In this document: piece by piece, positions 58,154 to 64,000 of the stretch
Layout: each line of letters begins with the position of its first letter
Position numbering within the stretch: position 1 is the stretch's first letter
Translations under genes and position numbers: made by a program
Assembly: GCF_001292625.1 (NCBI RefSeq)
Contig: NZ_LAJH01000013.1
Span: 62,001 to 126,000, forward strand
DNA length: 64,000 nucleotides
Reading direction: 5' to 3'
Source of the DNA: Shimia sp. SK013
GTDB taxonomy: Bacteria > Pseudomonadota > Alphaproteobacteria > Rhodobacterales > Rhodobacteraceae
The notes under the pieces: model-generated
What the model saw: the letters and a program-made list of their open reading frames with translations, nothing else
What the model was told of the DNA's origin: nothing
Databases searched by the model: none

Positions 58154-59482
58154 CTAAGCCAACACAGCTTCAGCTGCCGCCGCCAATCGCAACAAACGCT
58201 CTTCCGTGTTCGGCGCACCTAGCATCATCACGCCGCAACTTGGCATTCCGGATGGCAAGGTTACTGCCGCACTGCCCATCAGGTTGCCAATCCGCGTATT
58301 GCGCAAAGCCAAAAGGTTTTCAGTGACATAGTAGTCCTGATCGCTCATCAGCCGCGCCGCGTCGGGGGGCAGAATCGGCGACGTCGGCAAAAGAACTGCA
58401 TCAAATCCGGCAATCCGTGCATTCCACCGCACACGGTGCTCTTCAAGCGCTTGCCACGCATGCACATAATCCGGCCCCGAAAACGATGCCCCTGCGCGGA
58501 ACCGTTCCAGAATCTGGTCAAACATCAAATCCGGTGCCGCCTCGATTTCGTCGCGCCACTCGCCATAGGCCTCAGACGTGAACAGCGGTCCGGTCAATTC
58601 CATCGCCCGCGCAACCTCTCCGGCTTTCAGAAATTCCATCTGGGCGCCCGCTTCGCTGAACCGCGCCAACGCACGCTCAAACCCTGCCATCGGCGCATCG
58701 CGCACACTCTCAAGGGCGACCGTTTCCAAGATGGCAAACCGCTTGCCCTCAAGCGTCGCGCCCTGCAGATCCACCGGCTTCTCACCGCTCAACGCGGCGA
58801 AAAGCAATGCTGCATCCTCAACCGTGCGGGCCAGCGGCCCCACCGTGTCAAAGCTCCGGCACAACGGCACAACGCCTGCGTTGGACAGCCGTCCCGACGT
58901 GGTTTTTAGCCCCACGAGATCATTCCACGCCGACGGAATCCGAACCGACCCTCCCGTGTCGGACCCAATACCAGCAGCGGCCAATCCAAAAGCGACAGAC
59001 GCCGCCGCACCCGAGCTCGACCCACCCGGCACAGCCTTTGGGTCATTCACGCAAGGCGGCGTTGCCGTCATCGGGTTCAAACCCAACCCTGAAAACGCCA
59101 ACTCGCTCATATGTGTTTTGCCCAGACACACCAGCCCGGCTGCGGTGGCATTGCGCAGCACCTCCGCATCGCGGCCCGGCACGCGGCCCTTAAGCAACAA
59201 CGACCCGGCTTCGGTCGCCACATCGGCGCTGTCAAACAGGTCTTTCCAGCTGATCGGCACCCCATCCAACAGGGATAACCTCTCCCCGACCCGCGCCCGT
59301 TCAGCCGCAGCAGCCGCCTCCGCCAGCGCCCGCTGACGGGTGACAGCCGAATAGATCCGGTCTTTGTGATCACTGCTGTCGATCGCGCCAAGAAACGCCT
59401 GCGTCAGCGCCACGGGATCAATCGAACCTTCGCCAATCCCGCGCCCCAAATCCGCCGCGCTCATTTCCAGCCAGTCCAACAT
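58154..59482 (-). CDS. Amidase (amidase-signature family)
   Basis: The 442-residue enzyme carries the Ser-cisSer-Lys triad: Lys in 'DGVPISWKDLFD', 'PGGSSSGAAASVAF' and 'GIGSDTGGSVRIPS'. It would hydrolyse an amide to acid and ammonia; the substrate cannot be told (relatives include indole acetamide hydrolase and GatA-like proteins). GAGGA precedes ATG 59482. Divergent from the UbiH-type gene, 84 bp between start codons. 57941-58153 downstream shows no gene. Confidence 0.9.
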   Translation of the reverse strand: MLDWLEMSAADLGRGIGEGSIDPVALTQAFLGAIDSSDHKDRIYSAVTRQRALAEAAAAAERARVGERLSLLDGVPISWKDLFDSADVATEAGSLLLKGRVPGRDAEVLRNATAAGLVCLGKTHMSELAFSGLGLNPMTATPPCVNDPKAVPGGSSSGAAASVAFGLAAAGIGSDTGGSVRIPSAWNDLVGLKTTSGRLSNAGVVPLCRSFDTVGPLARTVEDAALLFAALSGEKPVDLQGATLEGKRFAILETVALESVRDAPMAGFERALARFSEAGAQMEFLKAGEVARAMELTGPLFTSEAYGEWRDEIEAAPDLMFDQILERFRAGASFSGPDYVHAWQALEEHRVRWNARIAGFDAVLLPTSPILPPDAARLMSDQDYYVTENLLALRNTRIGNLMGSAAVTLPSGMPSCGVMMLGAPNTEERLLRLAAAAEAVLA

Positions 59483-59566
59483 CACAAGTCCTCAAATATG
59501 CCTTTACGGGACGGTAGCGGCGCAAAGGCACATGGACAATCCCGAACCGACTCCCATATTGGGACC

Positions 59567-60781
59567 ATGCGCTTTGACACAGATATCCTCATCGCCGGTG
59601 GCGGTCTTAACGGCCCTGCCCTCGCCCTCGCCCTCAGCCACGCGGGGTTCACTGTTACCGTGGTTGACGCCCGCCCTGCCCCGGAACGCGCAGGCAGCAA
59701 TTTCGACGGGCGCGGCTATGCGCTGGCGTTGGCCTCCAAACGTCTTTTGGATCGGCTTGGCGTTTGGCAGGATGTCGCGCCGAACGCCCAACCCATGCTG
59801 GATATAAAGGTCTCAGATGGCCGCGCCGGCGAAGGCCCTTCGCCGTTCTTCCTGCACTTTGACCATGCCGAACTCGAAGAAGGCCCGATGGGCTTCATGC
59901 TGGAAGACCGCTTTCTGTATCGCGCGTTCCAGACCGCCATGGAAAACGATCCCGCCATCACCCTGATCCCGGATACCAGCGTCACAGAGCAATCCGTCGA
60001 TGCCTCCGGCGTCACGGTCACGCTCTCCACTGGCGAAACCCGCCGCGCCCGCCTTTTGGTGGGCTGCGACGGCCGCCAATCCGGTGTTGCACAGCGCGCA
60101 GGCATCCGGCGCACCGGCTGGGGCTACGGCCAAACCGCACTGGTCTGCGCCATTGCGCATGAACTGCCGCACAACGGTGTCGCACACCAATTCTTTATGC
60201 CGCCCGGACCGCTGGCCATCCTGCCGCTGCCGGGCAATATGTCCTCGATTGTCTGGTCCGAAACCGAAGAAAACGCCGCCCGCATCCACGCGCTTTCAGA
60301 CGAGGATTACCTCGCCGTTCTACGCCCGCGGTTTGGCGATTTCCTTGGCGACATCTCCCCTGCCGGGCCCCGGTTTACCTATCCATTGGGCCTCACCGTC
60401 GCGAACCATTTCGTGGCTGAGCACATTGCTTTGGTGGGCGACGCAGCCCACGGAATGCACCCGATTGCGGGCCAAGGCCTTAACGCAGGCCTACGCGATG
60501 TCGCAGCGCTGGCCCAAGTGCTGACCGAGGCCAAATCGCGCGGCGAAGACATCACCTCAATTCTGGTGCTGGAACGCTATCAGGAATGGCGTCGTTTCGA
60601 CACACAGGCCCTGGTGGCCGCGACGGACATCACCAACAAACTGTTTTCCAACGACAATCCGCTCTTGCGGGCTGGCCGTGACATCGGCATGGGGCTCATC
60701 GGCAAAGTCCCAGCCCTGCGCCGCACCTTTATGCGCGAAGCCGCAGGTCTTACAGGGGATCTGCCCGACCTGATGCGCTAA
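59567..60781 (+). CDS. UbiH/UbiF-family FAD-dependent hydroxylase
   Basis: The 404-residue flavoprotein has 'LIAGGGLNGPALALALSHAG' (FAD Rossmann), 'LLVGCDGRQSGVAQ' (DG motif) and 'ALVGDAAHGMHPIAGQGLNAGLRDVAALA' (GD motif), diagnostic of the ubiquinone-ring hydroxylase group that inserts OH at C5, C6 or C1 of the benzoquinone precursor with O2. The precise position is not decided from sequence. The ATG at 59567 is preferred over the longer frame. Its 3' end faces a double-hairpin element. Confidence 0.92.
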   Translation: MRFDTDILIAGGGLNGPALALALSHAGFTVTVVDARPAPERAGSNFDGRGYALALASKRLLDRLGVWQDVAPNAQPMLDIKVSDGRAGEGPSPFFLHFDHAELEEGPMGFMLEDRFLYRAFQTAMENDPAITLIPDTSVTEQSVDASGVTVTLSTGETRRARLLVGCDGRQSGVAQRAGIRRTGWGYGQTALVCAIAHELPHNGVAHQFFMPPGPLAILPLPGNMSSIVWSETEENAARIHALSDEDYLAVLRPRFGDFLGDISPAGPRFTYPLGLTVANHFVAEHIALVGDAAHGMHPIAGQGLNAGLRDVAALAQVLTEAKSRGEDITSILVLERYQEWRRFDTQALVAATDITNKLFSNDNPLLRAGRDIGMGLIGKVPALRRTFMREAAGLTGDLPDLMR

Positions 60782-60794
60782 GGCATATCTTCCT

Positions 60795-60858
60795 TTTGCC
60801 GGAAATATCCCGGGGGTGAATTGGCCGCAGGCCAAGGGGGGGCTGGTCCCTCCCCTCC
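60795..60858 (+). repeat. Double-hairpin intergenic element, copy 3
   Basis: TTTGCCGGAAATATCCC, then GGGGGTGAA, then TTGGCC-GCA-GGCCAA and a G-rich/C-rich pair (GGGGGG with CCCTCCCC). It lies directly after the UbiH-type gene and matches the layout at 25138 and 38454. Confidence 0.7.
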
Positions 60859-61050
60859 TCAGTCCAACGTGCGCGCCTCATCCACAAGCATCACGGGGAT
60901 GCCGTTGCGGATCGGAAAGGCCAATCCGGCGCCGCGCGAAATCAGCTCCTGCTTGGCCGCGTCATATTCCAGCGTCGCACGCGTCTGAGGGCACACCAGC
61001 GCCTCCAGCATACGCCGGTCAAATCCGGGTTCAGTCACGTCATGTGTCAT
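60859..61050 (-). CDS. Trm112-family (UPF0434) small protein
   Basis: The 63-residue product has '[19 protein letters not shown]' and '[18 protein letters not shown]', the YcaR/Trm112 pattern; only one of the zinc cysteines is visible. In other organisms Trm112 activates methyltransferases. Its ATG overlaps the stop of the LON-domain gene (ATGA), so they are coupled. Confidence 0.9.
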   Translation of the reverse strand: MTHDVTEPGFDRRMLEALVCPQTRATLEYDAAKQELISRGAGLAFPIRNGIPVMLVDEARTLD

Positions 61051-61691
61051 TGTATCAAGTCCTCTCCGCCGCCGCCACGCAGCGCAAATTCCAATAGCGT
61101 CACCAAGGTTTCGCGGCGTGTGCTCAGGCTCGGCGCTTCGAGCAACGCTTGCTTGTCCTCAGCGCCAAAATCCAGAAGCATCGACAGCGAATTGATCAGC
61201 AGTTCGTCATCCGCATCTTTGAGCGTTTCCCAATCGGTCTGCAACTCCAACTGCTCGAAATACCGCTTCAGCAGCGCCAAGAACACGGGGCGGTGAAACA
61301 CCTCGTCGCGTTCCGTCCGCCCCAGATCCCGGTCAAACCCATCCCAGCTCACGGAACACCGCCGATACGGCGCAAATCCGTCAACTTCGGCCTGGATGCG
61401 AAACCGCGACACCCCAGTCAGCGTGATCATATAGCGATTGTCATCGGTTTCGCTAAATTGCGTGATCCGTCCGGCGCAGCCGATGGTCTGCAATCCAATC
61501 CCTTCGCGGCCCGGTACTTCGTTGGGCTGCACCATGCCGATCAAACGCTCAGGCGTCTTGAGCGCATCATCCAGCATCGTCAAATAACGTGGCTCGAAAA
61601 TGTGCAACGGCAGACGTGATCGCGGCAGCAAAAGCGCGCCCGGAAGCGGAAAAACCGCAATCATGTCTGGAAGATCGGCTGGCCTGATCAT
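61047..61691 (-). CDS. LON peptidase substrate-binding domain protein
   Basis: The 214-residue protein is a stand-alone N-terminal LON domain: '[34 protein letters not shown]', '[42 protein letters not shown]' and a final helical part. The peptidase and ATPase domains are absent. Probably a protein-interaction module. It overlaps the Trm112-like gene by four bases. Confidence 0.9.
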   Translation of the reverse strand: MIRPADLPDMIAVFPLPGALLLPRSRLPLHIFEPRYLTMLDDALKTPERLIGMVQPNEVPGREGIGLQTIGCAGRITQFSETDDNRYMITLTGVSRFRIQAEVDGFAPYRRCSVSWDGFDRDLGRTERDEVFHRPVFLALLKRYFEQLELQTDWETLKDADDELLINSLSMLLDFGAEDKQALLEAPSLSTRRETLVTLLEFALRGGGGEDLIQ

Positions 61692-61718
61692 ACCGCCAGC
61701 CTACGCTAGATTTGCCAA

Positions 61719-62645
61719 TCAGGCAAAGATCATCGAACTCAGCTTGCGTCGCCCGTTCAAGACAACCGGATCATTCGGCTTGAGCGCCTCAAAAATGGTA
61801 AACAACTGCGTTTTGGCGGCGCCGTCATTCCACTCACGATCGCGTCGGAACAGGTCAAGCAACTCATCCACAGCCGCCTCAACCTCACCCGCACCATGCA
61901 GCGCCTGCGCAAGATCCAGCCGCGCTTGATAGTTGTCGGGCTCCGCCTCGACCAGCGCCCGCAGCTCTGCCACCGGACCCGCGTTTTCGGCTTGCCGCGC
62001 CAGTTCTAACTGCGCGTGCGCTGCTTCGACTTCGGGGGCATCCGCAAACTCGGCAGGTGCGCCGTTCAGCACGGCTTCGGCCTGATCCAAAGCGCCCATG
62101 GCGATGTTGGCCCGCGCCAAGCCCGCAAAGGCCGCGACATTGTCGGTGTCTTGTTCCAGAATCGCAGCAAAGGTCTCACCTGCGTCCTCGGCTTGGCCCT
62201 CGACCAGCATCTCTTCGGCTGCCGCCAATGCATCATCAAGCCCACCGTCGGGCATCTGCCCGCCACCGGCTTCAACCACTTTGGTGACAAACGCTTCAAT
62301 CTCGCTGGGCGGCAATGCGCCCTGAAAACCGTCAATCGGCTGACCCTGATAAAACGCATAAACAGTCGGGATCGACTGAACCTGCATTTGGCCAGCAATG
62401 CCCTGATTTTCGTCGACGTTGATCTTGGCCATCTTCACCGCGCCGCCAGCCGCCGTGACCGCTGCCTCAAGGGCTGGCCCCAACGTTTTGCACGGCCCGC
62501 ACCATGGCGCCCAGAAATCCACGATCACTGGCACAGTCATCGAGACATCCACGACATCCGCCATGAAGGTTGCCTCGGAAACGTCTTTGATCAAATCGCT
62601 GTCGGCCGGCGCTGCTGCACCGTTGCCTTGTCCAAGTTCAAGCAT
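61719..62645 (-). CDS. Thioredoxin-TPR chaperone (CnoX/YbbN family)
   Basis: The 308-residue protein has a thioredoxin domain with 'WAPWCGPCK' (Cys48, Cys51) and TPR-like helices (about residues 135-290). E. coli CnoX (YbbN) is a holdase that hands substrates to GroEL under oxidative stress; unlike E. coli, which has a changed active site, this copy keeps a normal CGPC. It lies in the same strand as the LON and exonuclease genes. Confidence 0.92.
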   Translation of the reverse strand: MLELGQGNGAAAPADSDLIKDVSEATFMADVVDVSMTVPVIVDFWAPWCGPCKTLGPALEAAVTAAGGAVKMAKINVDENQGIAGQMQVQSIPTVYAFYQGQPIDGFQGALPPSEIEAFVTKVVEAGGGQMPDGGLDDALAAAEEMLVEGQAEDAGETFAAILEQDTDNVAAFAGLARANIAMGALDQAEAVLNGAPAEFADAPEVEAAHAQLELARQAENAGPVAELRALVEAEPDNYQARLDLAQALHGAGEVEAAVDELLDLFRRDREWNDGAAKTQLFTIFEALKPNDPVVLNGRRKLSSMIFA

Positions 62646-62698
62646 TGGAGTCGTCCTTTATATGCGTTGGTCCCTATATGAGGTCCCGCGTCGGAAAG

Positions 62699-63487
62699 TC
62701 AAAGGTCAAAGGTCGCAAACACTGGCGCATGGTCACTGGGTTTTTCCCAGCCCCGCGCATCGCGCAAAACCCGGCTTGAATGCCCCGCATTGGAGATATC
62801 ACCAGTCGCCCATACATGATCCAGCCGCCGCCCCTTGTCGGCTGCATCCCAATCCCGGGCGCGATAGCTCCACCAGCTATAAAGCTGTCCTTCAGGGACA
62901 TCCTGTCGCGTGATATCAACCCATCCGCCCGCGTCCTGTGTCTCGGCCAGTGCTTCGACTTCAACCGGTGTATGGCTGACGATCTTCAGCAGCTTCTTGT
63001 GGTCCCACACATCGTCTTCGCGCGGCGCGATGTTCAAATCCCCGACAAGCACCGCCTTCTGCATCTTCTCACGGTGAAAATAGTCGCGCATATCGCTGAG
63101 ATAATCGAGCTTCTGGCCAAATTTCTCGTTCTTCTCGCGGTCCGGCACATCGCCGCCCGCTGGCACATAAAAATTGTGGACCGTCACACCGTTTTCCAGC
63201 TTGCCGGCGATATGACGCGCGTGGCCGAGGTCTGCAAAATCTTCCGCGCCGGCTTCAACCATCGGGAATTTCGACAGGATCGCGACACCGTTATAGCCCT
63301 TCTGCCCGCGCGCAACCATGTGCGTGTAGCCAAGCGCGGCAAATCCTTCGGTCGGGATCTTATCAACCGGGCTTTTGCACTCCTGCAAACACAACACATC
63401 CGGCGCTTCTTCTTGCAGCAGTTTAAGCACAATTGGCTCGCGCAAACGCACCGAATTGATGTTCCAGGTGGCAAGACTAAAGGACAT
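62699..63487 (-). CDS. xthA: Exodeoxyribonuclease III
   Basis: The 262-residue AP endonuclease has 'SLATWNINSVRLR', 'LQECKSP' (metal Glu), 'VLVGDLNIAP' (Asp, Asn) and 'LDHVWATGD' and 'SDHAPVFATF' (catalytic Asp-His) motifs. It cleaves abasic sites and degrades 3' ends in base-excision repair. It lies leftward just after the response regulator terminator and before cnoX. Confidence 0.95.
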   Translation of the reverse strand: MSFSLATWNINSVRLREPIVLKLLQEEAPDVLCLQECKSPVDKIPTEGFAALGYTHMVARGQKGYNGVAILSKFPMVEAGAEDFADLGHARHIAGKLENGVTVHNFYVPAGGDVPDREKNEKFGQKLDYLSDMRDYFHREKMQKAVLVGDLNIAPREDDVWDHKKLLKIVSHTPVEVEALAETQDAGGWVDITRQDVPEGQLYSWWSYRARDWDAADKGRRLDHVWATGDISNAGHSSRVLRDARGWEKPSDHAPVFATFDL

Positions 63488-63580
63488 GAAAACTCTCCGC
63501 GCTGATACTGTTCGCGCACCCTACCCTTGCCCCTGACGCGATGCCAATGCCATTTCCTGCGCATTGGTGCACCGCCGCCC

Positions 63581-63610
63581 AAAAAAAAGACCCGAGCCGA
63601 GGCCCGGGTC
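63581..63610 (-). terminator. Rho-independent terminator of the response regulator
   Basis: On the minus strand a GC-rich stem (GACCCG with CGGGTC, plus GCC/GGC inside) at 63610-63589 is followed by eight T residues (63588-63581). It ends the response regulator transcript 136 bp after its stop. Confidence 0.9.
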
Positions 63611-63745
63611 AGTCCAACAGGGAGGTCATGTCATAACCCGGACATGGCGGGGTTCTCTCATGACTCTGATATAGGAAGAATCTTACGGAATTCTTGCTTT
63701 ATCGGCGCCAAGGTTGTTCTTTTTTCTGTCACACTGGACACCTTT

Positions 63746-64000
63746 CTAGGCAACCAGCCGATATCCACCACTCTCCGTCACCAAAAGCCGCGCGTTGCTG
63801 GGATCGGGCTCGATCTTCTGGCGCAGGCGATAGATGTGTGTTTCAAGCGTGTGCGTTGTAACGCCAGCATTGTAGCCCCACACCTCATGTAGCAGCACAT
63901 CCCGCGCCACCACGCCGTCCGTGGACCGATACAGATACTTGAGGATGTTGGTCTCTTTCTCGGTCAGGCGGATTTTGCGCTCATCTTCAGTGATCAGCAT
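63746..64000 (-). CDS. OmpR/PhoB-type response regulator, C-terminal DNA-binding part (5' end outside window)
   Basis: Only the last ~85 residues are visible and the frame runs off the right edge. They form the winged helix of OmpR-type regulators: 'IRLTEKETNILKYLYR', 'ARDVLLHEVWGYNAGVTTHTLETHIYRLRQKIEPDPSNARLLVTESGGYRL'. The visible ATG at the edge lies in the linker and is not the true start. It would bind DNA as a dimer after phosphorylation of a receiver domain further right. The sensor partner is not in view. Confidence 0.9.
   Translation of the reverse strand: MLITEDERKIRLTEKETNILKYLYRSTDGVVARDVLLHEVWGYNAGVTTHTLETHIYRLRQKIEPDPSNARLLVTESGGYRLVA

Overview
The window is a 64 kb piece of an alphaproteobacterial chromosome, most probably a marine member of the Rhodobacteraceae (roseobacter group). 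I infer this from the mix of housekeeping genes, the many small families typical of that group (DUF1330, DUF2125, YqgE, HspQ, a stand-alone DsbD-alpha protein, PCu(A)C) and a methylamine/betaine-type demethylation cluster. No rRNA, tRNA, CRISPR array, prophage or intact insertion sequence was found. The genes run from the 3' end of an RND efflux pump gene at the left edge to the 3' end of an OmpR-type response regulator gene at the right edge.

Layout. 0-5.6 kb: RND pump end, secreted DsbD-alpha-like protein, YqgE, ribosomal protein L28 (rpmB, with a promoter, two leader hairpins and a terminator), a periplasmic copper pair, a SIRT5-like CobB deacylase and a LysR regulator. 5.7-9.2 kb: small envelope proteins, a monooxygenase-fold protein, a universal stress protein and an Fe/2-oxoglutarate oxygenase. 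9.5-14.2 kb: accessory block with an NmrA-like reductase divergent from an HxlR regulator, a membrane-anchored peroxiredoxin, two DUF1330 proteins and a LysR regulator. 14.3-16.4 kb: aromatic aminotransferase and mercaptopyruvate sulfurtransferase, translationally coupled. 16.4-18.5 kb: an unrecognised gene split by a nine-G run, and a glycine-rich membrane protein. 18.7-29.7 kb: SmpB, RlmL-like and other methyltransferases, a shortened DnaE2 with a LexA-like box, RluA-type pseudouridine synthase, DUF2125, SGNH hydrolase and RarD.

29.8-38.4 kb holds a leftward cluster that looks like a one-carbon/betaine catabolic operon: XRE-cupin regulator, GFA-family protein, LysE exporter, two dimethylglycine-dehydrogenase-like FAD/GcvT proteins, each followed by a homocysteine-methyltransferase family protein. 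38.8-45.1 kb holds a second catabolic locus: a GntR/FCD regulator and two small enzymes face a five-gene rightward operon (AA_synth family protein, alpha/beta hydrolase, flavin reductase with an extra Nudix-like domain, luciferase-like monooxygenase, aldehyde dehydrogenase), with a perfect 12-bp palindrome in the shared promoter region. Its substrate is unknown, and it is my best candidate for an undescribed pathway.

45.2-64 kb is mostly housekeeping: free-methionine sulfoxide reductase, an esterase, a thiolase, a STAS/anti-sigma-kinase partner-switch pair, a gamma-glutamyltransferase-like protein with a rhodanese, HspQ, an AEC transporter, a lytic-transglycosylase-like lipoprotein, then the leftward block of LolA, FtsK, aminotransferase and amidase, a UbiH-type hydroxylase, and Trm112-like, LON-domain, thioredoxin-TPR and exonuclease III genes. 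At least four copies of a double-hairpin intergenic element with a shared left end lie between genes. Start codons were chosen by Shine-Dalgarno position and family alignment; all functional calls come from reading the sequence without database searches.
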